A stretch of DNA of 64,000 bases from Nostoc linckia z4 (GTDB lineage Bacteria; Cyanobacteriota; Cyanobacteriia; Cyanobacteriales; Nostocaceae): the NCBI RefSeq assembly GCF_002608075.1, contig NZ_LAHA01000009.1, positions 83,353-147,352 on the forward strand. The letters are read 5' to 3'. The translations under genes and the position numbers were made by a program. Below, piece by piece: positions 37,400-46,933 of this stretch. Under the pieces are notes generated by a model. The model worked only from the letters and a program-made list of their open reading frames with translations, ran no database searches and was not told the origin of the DNA. How positions within the stretch are numbered: position 1 is the first letter of the stretch; the number at the start of each line of letters is the position of its first letter.

Positions 37400-38569
37400 A
37401 TGAGTCAAAAATTTGATGTTTCTGAAATTGTGAGTTCTGCTTATGTACACATTCCCTTTTGCAGACGGCGGTGTTTTTATTGTGATTTTGCGGTGTCTGT
37501 TGTCGGCGATCGCTTGCGGGGCGAAACATCTGGTACTATCTCCCAATATGTTGAGGTACTATGTCAAGAAATTGCCATCACACCAGCATTTGGTCAACCC
37601 CTAAAGACAATTTTTTTTGGTGGCGGTACTCCTTCGCTGCTATCAATCAACCAGTTAGAACATGTACTCACACACTTAGAACAGCGTTTTGGTATCGCGT
37701 CTGGGGTAGAAATTTCAATGGAAATAGACCCAGCAACCTTTGATTTAGAACATTTAGCAGGTTATCGTAGTGCAGGCGTCAACCGCGTTAGTTTGGGGGT
37801 ACAAGCTTTTAGTCAAGAATTATTGCAAGTTGCAGGGCGATCGCACTCGGTCGATGATATTTTTGCAGCTATAGATTTAATCCACCAAGTAGAGATTCCC
37901 GAATTTAGCTTAGACTTAATTTCTGGATTGCCGCATCAGTCTTTGGAGCGATGGCAGGATTCTTTAAATAAAGCCGTGTCAGTTTCACCAACTCACATAT
38001 CTATCTACGATCTTATCATCGAACCAGGTACAGCCTTTGGTCGTTACTACAAACCAGGCGAAAGTCCTTTACCCACGGATGAAACTACAGTCAAAATGTA
38101 CGAAATGGCGCAGCAGATTTTGACTGACGCAGGTTACCAACATTATGAAATTTCCAATTATGCCCAGCCTGGTCATCAATGTCGGCATAATCGAGTGTAT
38201 TGGGAAAACCGCCCCTATTATGGTTTTGGCATGGGTGCGGCGAGTTATATTCAGGGAAAACGCTTCACTCGTCCCCGTAAAACTAAAGAATATCATCAAT
38301 GGGTGCAAGCTGGTGCTACCATCGATTGTGAAATCACCCCCCCAAAGGAAGTATTGTTAGAAACATTGATGTTGGGGTTGCGTTTAGCGGAGGGTGTAGA
38401 TTTAGCAGCATTTGGACAACAGAAGGTAGAAGAAATTTGTCGATATTTGCCATCGTATTTTGATAAAGGTTGGGTGGAAATCGTAGAAGGAAGATTGCGT
38501 TTCACCGATCCCCAAGGATTTTTGTTTTCTAATGTAGTTTTAGCAGAGTTGTTTGAAAAATTGGGGTGA
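37400..38569 (+). CDS. hemW: HemW-like radical SAM protein
   Basis: A 389-residue radical SAM protein. The cluster motif CRRRCFYC (Cys21, 25, 28) binds 4Fe-4S, and GGGTPSLL binds SAM. NRVSLGVQAFSQELLQ and DLISGLPHQS are typical of the coproporphyrinogen-III-oxidase-like family. The fourth conserved residues of true HemN are not evident, and the sequence fits HemW, a haem chaperone, rather than an oxidase. The ATG at 37400 (MSQKFDV) is preferred over a frame start 14 codons upstream. The next gene lies 116 bases downstream. Confidence 0.88.
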   Translation: MSQKFDVSEIVSSAYVHIPFCRRRCFYCDFAVSVVGDRLRGETSGTISQYVEVLCQEIAITPAFGQPLKTIFFGGGTPSLLSINQLEHVLTHLEQRFGIASGVEISMEIDPATFDLEHLAGYRSAGVNRVSLGVQAFSQELLQVAGRSHSVDDIFAAIDLIHQVEIPEFSLDLISGLPHQSLERWQDSLNKAVSVSPTHISIYDLIIEPGTAFGRYYKPGESPLPTDETTVKMYEMAQQILTDAGYQHYEISNYAQPGHQCRHNRVYWENRPYYGFGMGAASYIQGKRFTRPRKTKEYHQWVQAGATIDCEITPPKEVLLETLMLGLRLAEGVDLAAFGQQKVEEICRYLPSYFDKGWVEIVEGRLRFTDPQGFLFSNVVLAELFEKLG

Positions 38570-38685
38570 GGAAAGATGTGTAAGAGTGTTGACTGATGAC
38601 TGTTGACTGTTGACTGGAAAGTCAGGATTTATTCTCCTTGTCTCCCTTGTCTCCCCATCCCCCCATCTCCCATTCTCTTAACTTT

Positions 38686-39579
38686 ATGCAAAAAAATCGA
38701 GTTAAAAAAGCGATAATCCCGGTGGCTGGTTTTGGTACTCGTTTGTTTCCGGCTACGAAAGTTGTGAAAAAAGAACTCTTCCCCATTATCGATGGAGATG
38801 GTAGGGCAAAGCCTGTGATTTTAGCAATTATTGAAGAGGCTATTAGTGCTGGAATTACCGAAGTGGGAATAGTGGTACAGCCAGACGATAAAGAAATATT
38901 TGAAAATTTATTGAAAAAACCACCAAAGAAAGAACTTTTTGCCAAACTTTCACCGCAAAATCAAGAATATAGTCGGTATTTACAAGATTTAGGCAGCAAA
39001 ATTACTCTCTTATTTCAAGAGGAACAATTAGGTTACGGTCATGCGGTATTTTGTGCTAAAAATTGGGTGCAAAATGAACCATTTTTGTTAATGTTGGGCG
39101 ACCATATTTATACATCTAATTCGCAAAAATCTTGTGCTAGCCAAGTTTTAGATGTTTACGAACAAGTTAATCAAAGTGTTGTCAGTTTAAGTGCAATGCC
39201 AGGTGAAATGCTTTATAAAGCAGGGTGTGTCACAGGAGTTTGGCAAGAAGAGTTGAACTCAATTCTCAAGGTGACGCAATTGTATGAAAAACCTCCGATT
39301 GAATATGCACAAAGTCATTTGCATGTCGAAGGTATGCCAGAAAATGAATTTTTATGTATGTTTGGTTTATATTTACTGACGCCGAAGATTTTTGATTTTT
39401 TAGCAGAACACATTAACCAAGATTTCCGAGAAAGAGGCGAATTTCAATTAACATCGTGTTTGGAAAGATTGCGCCAGCAAGAAGGAATGACGGGATATGT
39501 TGTTAAAGGTAAGTGTTTTGATGTCGGTTTACCTGATGCTTATCGGCAAACAATGATTGATTTTATAAATGTTTTGTAA
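38686..39579 (+). CDS. UTP-glucose-1-phosphate uridylyltransferase-like nucleotidyltransferase
   Basis: A 297-residue nucleotidyltransferase with the GalU-type start KKAIIPVAGFGTRLFPATK and KKELFPIID. Later motifs are LGYGHAVFCAK and LMLGDHIY, and the Lys region VTQLYEKPP. These fit sugar-1-phosphate + UTP to NDP-sugar. The C-terminus is somewhat unusual, and substrate specificity may differ from classical GalU. The ATG at 38686 starts the conserved N-terminus. The longer open frame (from 38638) only adds low-complexity C-rich sequence. Confidence 0.85.
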   Translation: MQKNRVKKAIIPVAGFGTRLFPATKVVKKELFPIIDGDGRAKPVILAIIEEAISAGITEVGIVVQPDDKEIFENLLKKPPKKELFAKLSPQNQEYSRYLQDLGSKITLLFQEEQLGYGHAVFCAKNWVQNEPFLLMLGDHIYTSNSQKSCASQVLDVYEQVNQSVVSLSAMPGEMLYKAGCVTGVWQEELNSILKVTQLYEKPPIEYAQSHLHVEGMPENEFLCMFGLYLLTPKIFDFLAEHINQDFRERGEFQLTSCLERLRQQEGMTGYVVKGKCFDVGLPDAYRQTMIDFINVL

Positions 39580-39670
39580 ATCAGAATTTTTTTGCTGTCA
39601 CAAGAAAGACAGAAGTTATTCGCGTAGCGTCTCCAAGACAGTACAAAAACATAAAAGTGTTCTAGCTTAT

Positions 39671-40615
39671 TTACTGAGTTTTTTTAGAAATTCGGCTTCT
39701 AAATTTAATTTCATATATTCCCAGCAAACCTGCTGCAAGTAGCAAGGGAAAAAAGTAGTATATTCCACGATAAGCTAGTAAGGAACCTAGAATTGTTGCT
39801 GCTGAAATTTTCGATGATAAAAACAACAATATTATAGTTTCAAAGACACCCAAACCCCCAGGAATATTACTAATTACACCTGCAAACATCGCTAGTAAAT
39901 AAATGGCTAAAAAGTTTATATAAGACAAGTGTATATTACTAGGAAATACTGCATAAAGAACTGCGGCAGCTAAAATCCAATCGAGGCTAGAAACTGCAAT
40001 TTGAGCTAAAGATATTGGCAAGGAAGGAAAGCGAAATTCGTGTTGACGAATAATTAATGATTGTTTAATGAAAATACTGCCTAACAAATAGATAGCAATT
40101 AATAATAAAAAAATCATCCCGATGGGACGTACTGTTGTAAAAGGCAAATGTAGTTGTGTCGGAATTGGTAAAGAATCAGTGATAAATATCAATCCAGCAG
40201 TAGCAAACATTCCCAGCCAAAAAGTGAAGTTAGCAAAAGCAATAATTTGAGCGATCGCCACTGCTGAGATCCCCCAATTAGCATAAAATCGATAACGGAT
40301 AGCACTGCCAGTCAATAAAGCTAAACCTATGGTATTGCTAAATGTAGAGCTAATAAAGTTAGTAAAGGCAATTTTACTCCAGCTAAGGGAACAATTAATA
40401 TACTTAAAACCTAAAACATCATAGCCAATCATGACTAAATATCCCAAAGCCGTTAACCAAATTGCTAAACTTAAGCGACTTTTAGGAATTGCTGCTAAAG
40501 AGTTGAGGATATCACGATAATTATACTCGTGTAATTCACGAGCGATCGCCCACAAAGAAAGTACCAACAGCAACAAACCAAATAAAGAACTAAAATTAAT
40601 TCGCAGCTTAGACAT
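39671..40615 (-). CDS. Flippase-like integral membrane protein (MprF N-terminal/UPF0104 family)
   Basis: A 314-residue protein with about eight membrane helices covering nearly its entire length (FGLLLLVLSLWAIARELHEY, IAFTNFISSTFSNTIGLALL, FANFTFWLGMFATAGLIFI, FLAIYLLAMFAGVISNIPGG). The motif TNFISSTFSNTIGLALLTGS and NIPGGLGVFE are hallmarks of the lysylphosphatidylglycerol synthase transmembrane/flippase domain. It corresponds to the N-terminal half of MprF as a separate gene. It diverges from a set of esterases and a DUF2156 synthase, which would supply aminoacyl-PG for it to move to the outer leaflet. Confidence 0.85.
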   Translation of the reverse strand: MSKLRINFSSLFGLLLLVLSLWAIARELHEYNYRDILNSLAAIPKSRLSLAIWLTALGYLVMIGYDVLGFKYINCSLSWSKIAFTNFISSTFSNTIGLALLTGSAIRYRFYANWGISAVAIAQIIAFANFTFWLGMFATAGLIFITDSLPIPTQLHLPFTTVRPIGMIFLLLIAIYLLGSIFIKQSLIIRQHEFRFPSLPISLAQIAVSSLDWILAAAVLYAVFPSNIHLSYINFLAIYLLAMFAGVISNIPGGLGVFETIILLFLSSKISAATILGSLLAYRGIYYFFPLLLAAGLLGIYEIKFRSRISKKTQ

Positions 40616-40751
40616 CCTAAAGAAACTTATCCTAACTTTTGATTTTTAACTGACAATTAGTCGTATAGTTTCCATCTTGTTGACACAACATTGACAAATT
40701 ACTTGCGTAAACTCTTGATTGCTAGCACGAAATATCCAATGTCTTTGAAAG
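40616..40751. promoter_or_regulatory. Divergent promoter region of the split MprF locus
   Basis: A 136-base gap between the flippase (minus) and the first esterase (plus), A/T-rich. It must contain both promoters. I do not see a convincing operator. A TTGACA-like hexamer occurs at about 40690 (AACATTGACAAATTAC), oriented toward the esterases. Confidence 0.4.
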
Positions 40752-41714
40752 ATGAACTACGAAAAATCGAAAATGTTCTTGCTACTTTCAGTTTTAACTT
40801 TAGTTAGCTGTAATTTATCTCAAAGTGTCGTCGCCAAACCACCGCAACAGCAAAATTTACAAATAACACCTCCCCCTTCTCCATCCCAGCCTCACAATGG
40901 AGATTTGGCTACTACCCTCAGCTATAAAATTGAAACTTACAACAGTGAAGTTATGGGTGGAAGTCGTACCTACGGCGTTTCTTTACCCCCTAACTACGAA
41001 CAAAACCCAAAACGCAGCTATCCTGTAATCTTTCTTCTCCACGGTGGACACGGTCATCCTACAGATTGGTTTGTGGAAAATAAGGGACAAGCTCTTAAAA
41101 CTCTCAAACAACTTTATATTACAGGTAAGTTGCCACCAAGCATAATTATTACACCAGATGGTAACGATAAACGCGGCTCTAGTCCCTACCGAGACCCTGA
41201 ATATATTGATGGCCCAAACGGTAAAGTTTCCACAGCCTTGGGAGATGAATTAGTAAAAGTTGTACAAAGCCGTTATCGTACACTAAAAAATCCAGATTTT
41301 TGGGCTATAGGTGGTTTATCTTCTGGTGGTTGGGGTGCTGTTAATGTAGGATTACATAACGTCAATCATTTCTCGATTTTATTTAGTCATAGTGGTTATT
41401 TTCAGGATAAAACTGGCCCGACAAATAGCCCAATAATTTATATCAAAACTATTCCACTACCAGACCAAAAACGATTGAGAATCTACTTCGATACTGGTAA
41501 ATCGGATACCGAAGAAATTCAAGAAGGTAAGAAATTCAGTCAAGTACTCGAAGGACTAAAAATTTACCATTTATTTCGTGAGTTTCCTGGCGGTCATACT
41601 TGGCAATATTGGCGAGAACATTTAGCGGATTCTTTAACATTTGTCGGCGAACAATTCAAATTATCAGAAATAGCACATCAAGCAGAAAATCAAAATTTTG
41701 ATGCTAAAAAATAA
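40752..41714 (+). CDS. Envelope lipoprotein esterase (Fes/EsteraseD-like)
   Basis: A 320-residue alpha/beta hydrolase exported as a lipoprotein. The signal peptide ends in LVSC, a lipobox, with Cys at residue 20. The hydrolase core has FLLHGGHGHPTDWF, ITPDGNDKRGSSP, the nucleophile GGLSSGGWGA (GxSxG) and the late His in FPGGHTWQYW. The family covers esterase D, ferri-siderophore esterases and mycolyl transferases. It is the first gene of a plus-strand run with a second, clearly duplicated esterase and the DUF2156 synthase. That context suggests action on a lipid ester such as aminoacyl-PG (inference). Confidence 0.83.
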   Translation: MNYEKSKMFLLLSVLTLVSCNLSQSVVAKPPQQQNLQITPPPSPSQPHNGDLATTLSYKIETYNSEVMGGSRTYGVSLPPNYEQNPKRSYPVIFLLHGGHGHPTDWFVENKGQALKTLKQLYITGKLPPSIIITPDGNDKRGSSPYRDPEYIDGPNGKVSTALGDELVKVVQSRYRTLKNPDFWAIGGLSSGGWGAVNVGLHNVNHFSILFSHSGYFQDKTGPTNSPIIYIKTIPLPDQKRLRIYFDTGKSDTEEIQEGKKFSQVLEGLKIYHLFREFPGGHTWQYWREHLADSLTFVGEQFKLSEIAHQAENQNFDAKK

Positions 41715-41840
41715 TGTCAAATCAGATAATTTTAGCAGAAGTTTTATGGATAAATTATGAGGAAAAAATCGTGTTGAAACAATTCACCGAATTCAGTATA
41801 TTAAATTGTAATAGAGGTGAATTTTTTTCACTGAAAGTAT

Positions 41841-42740
41841 ATGAAGATTTCTAAATTTTTAGTTGCTTTGGTAGGAGCGATCGCACTCCTCACCACTGCT
41901 GCTTATTATTATGTATTTATCTTAGGTGCGCCACAACTAGACGCGCCCCAAGAAGAAGCAAATACTGGGTTAAAGTTTCAATTAGCAAACTTCAATTCCC
42001 AAGCAATGGGTACTATCCGCAACTATGGCGTAATTTTACCTCCTGGCTATCACAAAAATCAGCAAAAACGCTACCCCGTGATATTCTTACTACATGGAGG
42101 ACATGATGATGCTCGCGCTTTTGCTGATAAATATGCGATTTTAGATGTGTTATACGAACTTTATAAAACTAAAAAATTACCGCCATCCATTGTAATTACA
42201 CCTGATGGTAACGATAATCGCGGTTCTAGTCCATTGTACGATCCTGATTATTTTGACGGGCCGAATGGCAAACTAGGAACTTTAATTGGTTCGGAATTAG
42301 TACAAGTTGTTAAATCGCGTTATCGCACTTTAGAAGAACCACAATATTGGGCGTTGGGAGGTATATCTTCTGGGGGATGGGGAGCTTTTAATATCGGGTT
42401 ACGCTATCTCAATAACTTCCATATTTTATTTAGCCATAGCGGTTACTTTACTGATAGCAGCGGTTCGCAAAATAGTCCTCAACAAATTGTGCAACAGCTA
42501 TCACCTGAAGATAGAAAGCAATTGCGTGTTTACCTAGATGCAGGGGTGAATGATAGTAATTTACTAGCTTCTACTAAAGCTTTCCATGAAACCTTAACTC
42601 AACTGGGAATTATTCATGTATTTTATGCTTTTCCTGGAGGTCATGGTTTATCTGGTGCCAATATTGGTTGGAATTACTTTCACAAACATCTGAAAGATTC
42701 TCTTTCTTATGTAGGCGAACAGTTTCAAAGAGTTAAGTAA
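41841..42740 (+). CDS. Second membrane-anchored esterase, paralogue of the preceding gene
   Basis: A 299-residue alpha/beta hydrolase with an N-terminal helix (FLVALVGAIALLTTAAYYYV, no lipobox Cys) acting as an anchor or signal. The catalytic part matches its neighbour almost motif by motif: YPVIFLLHGGH, ITPDGNDNRGSSP, SRYRTL, GGISSGGWGAFN, ILFSHSGYF, FPGGHG. It arose by tandem duplication. Both proteins should face the periplasm. The spacing of 126 bases between the two genes suggests one transcript. Confidence 0.83.
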   Translation: MKISKFLVALVGAIALLTTAAYYYVFILGAPQLDAPQEEANTGLKFQLANFNSQAMGTIRNYGVILPPGYHKNQQKRYPVIFLLHGGHDDARAFADKYAILDVLYELYKTKKLPPSIVITPDGNDNRGSSPLYDPDYFDGPNGKLGTLIGSELVQVVKSRYRTLEEPQYWALGGISSGGWGAFNIGLRYLNNFHILFSHSGYFTDSSGSQNSPQQIVQQLSPEDRKQLRVYLDAGVNDSNLLASTKAFHETLTQLGIIHVFYAFPGGHGLSGANIGWNYFHKHLKDSLSYVGEQFQRVK

Positions 42741-42961
42741 ATTGCTATAGATAATTATTTTGAAAATCAGGGGATAGGAATAAGGGTTTGGGATAATTTT
42801 GAATGTTTGATTTTATTTTTAAACGCAAAGTATCGCAGAGGTATACGCAGAGGAACGCAGAGTTTTATTAAAAAAGTGGTATTTTGATTGAGAGTTTGAG
42901 ATTGATTATTTTAATTAATAGAGTTAAAATTCATGCAGATATATTTATTATTTATAAATTA

Positions 42962-44632
42962 ATGACTAATAAGTTAAAAACTCAGATTCTCCTTTGGAGT
43001 GCAGCTTTTCTTACAGGTTTAGTTGGAATAGTAAATTTGTTATCAGCGGTAACACCTAACTTGTATGGGAGAAATCATTGGTTAAAGGAATTTTTACCCT
43101 TTGAAATTCGTGCAAGTGGTCATATTTTTGCAGCGTTAACTGGGTTTGTTTTACTGACACTTGCTACTAATTTAGTACGCCGCAAAAAAATAGCTTGGTT
43201 ACTTACTATTGGTCTATTAATAATTTCCGTTATCAGTCACTTGCTGAAGGGATTGGACTATGAAGAAAGTCTGCTTTCTGGAATTTTGTTAGTGCAATTA
43301 ATTCTGATGCGCCATATTTTTACAGCGCAATCAGACCGTCCTTCCATTGCACAGGGAGTTAGAGTACTTATCGGTGCTTTGTTATTTACCTTGGCATACG
43401 GAACTATTGGATTTTATTTATTAGACGGCAAGTTTTCGGAAAATTTTAATTGGCGCGAAGCTGTACTTCAGACTTTGGCGATGTTCTTTACTGAAGATAA
43501 TTTGGGACTCGAACCAAAAAGTCGATTTGGAGAATTTTTTGCTAATTCCATCTATGTTATTGCAGCAGTTACTATTACATACGCCGTGTTTATGCTGTTG
43601 CAACCTGTGTTTTGGCGGAATTTAGCAACTGCAAATGAAAAACAAAAAGCTAAAGAAATTGTCCAAGAATATGGATGTTCTTCTTTAGCAGCTTTGACAT
43701 TATTAAATGATAAAAGTTATTATTTTAGTCCCTCTGGTAAAAGTGTAATCGCTTACGTGCCCAAAGGACGAGGTGCTATCGCTTTGGGAGATCCCATAGG
43801 CCCGGTTGAAGACCGCAAAGAAACAATTGTTGCTTTTCAGTTGTTTTGTCAGCGCAATGATTGGTATCCTGCTTTTTATCAAACTTTGCCTGATGATGTT
43901 GAACTTTACAAATCATTGGGATTTCAAGTACTCAAGATTGGAGAAGAAGCGATCGTTGATTTAAAAAGTTTTACATTACAAGGTAAAGCTGGTAAAAATT
44001 TTAGACCTTCAATTAATCGTTTAACAAAATTAGGATACCGAATTAACTTTTATCAACCACCAATTGATAATGATTTATTACAGTTACTCAAACCTGTGAG
44101 TGATGAGTGGCTAAAGATTGTACAAGGTTCAGAAAAACACTTTTCTTTAGGTTGGTTTGATGAAGCATATTTGCGGGGATGTGAAATTGCTGTGGTGTAT
44201 AGTCCCGAAGGTCAAATCGGCGCTTTTGCTAATATTATCCCAGAGTATCAACTCAACGAAGCAACTATCGATTTGATGCGACATCGTTCGTCCATTGAAC
44301 ATGGAATCATGGACTTTTTATTTATTTCTCTGCTCCAGCATTTTAAGGAAAATGGTTACGATACCTTTAATTTTGGCCTTTCTGCTTTAGCTGGAGTTGG
44401 AGATCATCCAGAATCACGCCGTTTAGAGAAAGTATTACATTATCTTTACGAGCATTTAAATCGCTTCTACAATTTTCAAGGATTACACGCCTATAAAGAA
44501 AAATTCCGCCCCCATTGGGAACCGCGTTATTTAGTTTATCCGAGTTTAGCTGCCCTCCCAGATGTAGTTGTAGCATTGATTCGTGCTGATTCAGGCGATC
44601 GCCTTTTTGATTATTTTAAACCTGGAGCTTAG
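42962..44632 (+). CDS. Phosphatidylglycerol aminoacyl-transferase (DUF2156, split MprF synthase part)
   Basis: A 556-residue membrane enzyme starting at the ATG at 42962 (an upstream in-frame start at 42884 gives an unlikely extension). Six helices occupy residues 10-225. The remaining soluble part is the DUF2156 GNAT-like catalytic fold: KSVIAYVPKGRGAIALGDP, QRNDWYPAFYQTLPDD, FRPSINRLTKLGYRI, HGIMDFLFISLLQHFKENGY and FRPHWEPRYLVYP. It transfers an amino acid from aminoacyl-tRNA to phosphatidylglycerol. The amino acid cannot be told from sequence. The separate flippase gene lies 2.3 kb away on the other strand. Confidence 0.85.
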   Translation: MTNKLKTQILLWSAAFLTGLVGIVNLLSAVTPNLYGRNHWLKEFLPFEIRASGHIFAALTGFVLLTLATNLVRRKKIAWLLTIGLLIISVISHLLKGLDYEESLLSGILLVQLILMRHIFTAQSDRPSIAQGVRVLIGALLFTLAYGTIGFYLLDGKFSENFNWREAVLQTLAMFFTEDNLGLEPKSRFGEFFANSIYVIAAVTITYAVFMLLQPVFWRNLATANEKQKAKEIVQEYGCSSLAALTLLNDKSYYFSPSGKSVIAYVPKGRGAIALGDPIGPVEDRKETIVAFQLFCQRNDWYPAFYQTLPDDVELYKSLGFQVLKIGEEAIVDLKSFTLQGKAGKNFRPSINRLTKLGYRINFYQPPIDNDLLQLLKPVSDEWLKIVQGSEKHFSLGWFDEAYLRGCEIAVVYSPEGQIGAFANIIPEYQLNEATIDLMRHRSSIEHGIMDFLFISLLQHFKENGYDTFNFGLSALAGVGDHPESRRLEKVLHYLYEHLNRFYNFQGLHAYKEKFRPHWEPRYLVYPSLAALPDVVVALIRADSGDRLFDYFKPGA

Positions 44633-44945
44633 ATACAAGGTTGAGTTGATAAAAGTACTGAAAAATAGGGTTGCATATTTTTATCTAGCACAAGTACTTA
44701 AATAAAGATATTTATCAATTTGAATAACTGTTGCTTGCAAGTATCAAAATACTATGACTATATGATATAAATTTAATTTTTTGAATATATTTGTTCAATA
44801 CTTTTTTGTAGTTGAATTAGCATTTTTTTTAGAAATTACATAGTAATTATTGACAATAGAGCTTCTTCACAGATAGAATCTTTTTCCAAAGATTTTAATG
44901 CTTCAGACTGTCAAAAACTATTGCTATTATTGAGAATAAATACTC
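44633..44945. other. 310-bp A/T-rich spacer before the subtilisin gene
   Basis: No repeats of the families found elsewhere and no gene. Very A/T-rich with runs of T. It presumably holds the promoter of the protease gene, but no boxes stand out clearly enough to call. Confidence 0.4.
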
Positions 44946-46637
44946 ATGTTAAATACTGATGTTAGTAACAATTTATTTTCTCATAAAGCGTTAAACACCA
45001 ATTCAATCTCCTCATTGGATACCTTTAATACTAGAGATAATTACAGTCTGAATTTCAGTGGTCATAGTAGCTATAATTCAACTGATGCTGATGTACAGCA
45101 GCTAAATAAAAATACCTCAAAAATTCGTACTAAAAATACTGCAACTAGTAGTGGAACTTATAATTCCACTATCGGTTATGGCTTAATTAATGCAGCAGCA
45201 GCAGTAGCTAGAGTTACTGGTCAAAATACCTTTGCCGATGTTCCCGATGTTGGTGGTAATAATTGGGGAGCAGACCTTGTGAAAGCTCCAGAAGTTTGGG
45301 CACAAGGATACACAGGTCAAGGTGTTGTTGTTGCTGTTATAGATACTGGAGTTGACCGCAACCACGAGGATTTGAGAAACAATATCTGGACTAATGCCAA
45401 CGAAATTGCGGATAACGGCATAGATGATGATGGTAATGGTTATGTTGATGATAATTATGGCTGGAACTTCTCCGGTAATAACAACAACACTTTAGACGGA
45501 AACGGTCATGGGACTCATGTTTCTGGCACGATCGCAGGGGAAAATAATAACTACGGTGTCACTGGCATTGCCTATAATGCCAAAATCATGCCTGTGAAAG
45601 TTTTGAATGACTCTGGCTCTGGTTCTTATAATTCCATAGCTCAAGGCGTTCGCTATGCTGTGGATAATGGAGCCGATGTCATTAACCTCAGCTTAGGAGG
45701 TAAATATTCTAATCGCACTTTAGAGTCAGCCATTGATTATGCCAGCAGCAAAGGAGTAATTGTGGTTATGGCCGCTGGTAACGATGGCGAATCATCACCA
45801 GATTATCCTGCTCGTTATGCATATAAGTCCGGAATTGCCGTTGGAGCAGTAGATAGAAACAATAACATTGCTGACTTTTCCGACCGTTCTGGAACCAGCG
45901 AAATTAGCTACGTCACAGCCCCAGGAGTTAGGGTCTATTCCACAGTTCCCAATAACCAGTATGCCGTTTATAGCGGCACTTCTATGGCTGCTCCTCACGT
46001 TGCTGGTGTAGTTGCTTTGATGCTGAGCGCTAACCCCAACTTGACTGATGCTCAAGTACGTCAAATTGTTGCAGAAACCTCAGGAGATAGTACGCCAAGT
46101 ACAACCTATAGGTTAAATATTTTTGATGTGAATTCTCTATTCAGTCAGACAATCAAACAAACAACAGAATATCTATCATCCAAGACTATCTCTAGTTTTA
46201 ATAATTCTGATTTTGGTTCTACCATCAATCAGAAATTTACAGAAACAACAAAATATGCGATTCCAGAAACCATCTCTAATTTTGATAATTTTAGTATTAA
46301 TTCTGTGAGCGATGGCATCATTACAGAAACAACCCAATATCTCACACCAGAAAATATCTCTAGTTGGAATAATTTCGATATTAATTCTGTGAGTGATGGC
46401 GTAATTACAGAAACAACCAAATATTTCACACCATCTGAAGATAATAATGAATTAATTAATCCACAATTTTGGGATGGATATGTAAACAACTACAATCCCA
46501 TTGTCAGCAACGTTAATATTAATAGCCAAGAAAATAATCAAGATGGCAATAATATTGATTTTCCTAAACTCATAGAACAAATGCAAAAACAATTTGAACA
46601 ATTAGAACAGATTAGAAAATTCTTAGGTTTTGCTTGA
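44946..46637 (+). CDS. Subtilisin-like serine protease (S8) with 28-residue C-terminal repeats
   Basis: A 563-residue protease. The catalytic triad is visible: Asp133 (VIDTGVD), His188 (NGHGTHVSG) and Ser346 (YSGTSMAAPHVAG). Asn279 in AAGNDGE is the oxyanion residue. Residues 1-95 are a low-complexity leader containing GYGLINAAAAVARVTGQ. Residues 405-500 hold about 3.5 copies of a 28-residue repeat starting (E/Q)TT(K/E/Q)Y. The C-terminus is Asn-rich with a final coiled-coil stretch. There is no classical signal peptide, so export may be by another route. Secreted or surface protease is likely. Confidence 0.88.
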   Translation: MLNTDVSNNLFSHKALNTNSISSLDTFNTRDNYSLNFSGHSSYNSTDADVQQLNKNTSKIRTKNTATSSGTYNSTIGYGLINAAAAVARVTGQNTFADVPDVGGNNWGADLVKAPEVWAQGYTGQGVVVAVIDTGVDRNHEDLRNNIWTNANEIADNGIDDDGNGYVDDNYGWNFSGNNNNTLDGNGHGTHVSGTIAGENNNYGVTGIAYNAKIMPVKVLNDSGSGSYNSIAQGVRYAVDNGADVINLSLGGKYSNRTLESAIDYASSKGVIVVMAAGNDGESSPDYPARYAYKSGIAVGAVDRNNNIADFSDRSGTSEISYVTAPGVRVYSTVPNNQYAVYSGTSMAAPHVAGVVALMLSANPNLTDAQVRQIVAETSGDSTPSTTYRLNIFDVNSLFSQTIKQTTEYLSSKTISSFNNSDFGSTINQKFTETTKYAIPETISNFDNFSINSVSDGIITETTQYLTPENISSWNNFDINSVSDGVITETTKYFTPSEDNNELINPQFWDGYVNNYNPIVSNVNINSQENNQDGNNIDFPKLIEQMQKQFEQLEQIRKFLGFA

Positions 46638-46689
46638 AAATTACATAGCAATCCGATTTCAGTTGTGAACAAAATCGGTGTTAATTAAA

Positions 46690-46880
46690 CTTCTTGCAGA
46701 AGTCGGGAAAAGGGGAAGGGGAAAGGGGGAAAGGTTTGGTATTTTGCCTTTCCCCTTTCCCCGGTTGGTGAGCTTGTCGAACCATTAACCTTTTCCCTTG
46801 CTTAAATGATGATCCCACAAACGTTTTACCGCTCCCCGAAGTTCGGGGAGGGGAGGTTTTGCGCCAGGAAAGCCGGGGTG
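46690..46880. repeat. Repeat-rich spacer with GGGGAAAGG and CTCCCCGAA/TTCGGGGAG palindromes
   Basis: It holds GGGGAAGGGG and matching CCCCTTTCC arms (46702-46795), and then the palindrome CTCCCCGAAGTTCGGGGAG (about 46832-46850). Non-coding between the convergent protease and HlyD genes. Confidence 0.8.
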
Positions 46881-46933
46881 GGGTAAAGCGAAGCATGATG
46901 GTAAGTTAGTAATGTTCTGCAACACCTACAAAC

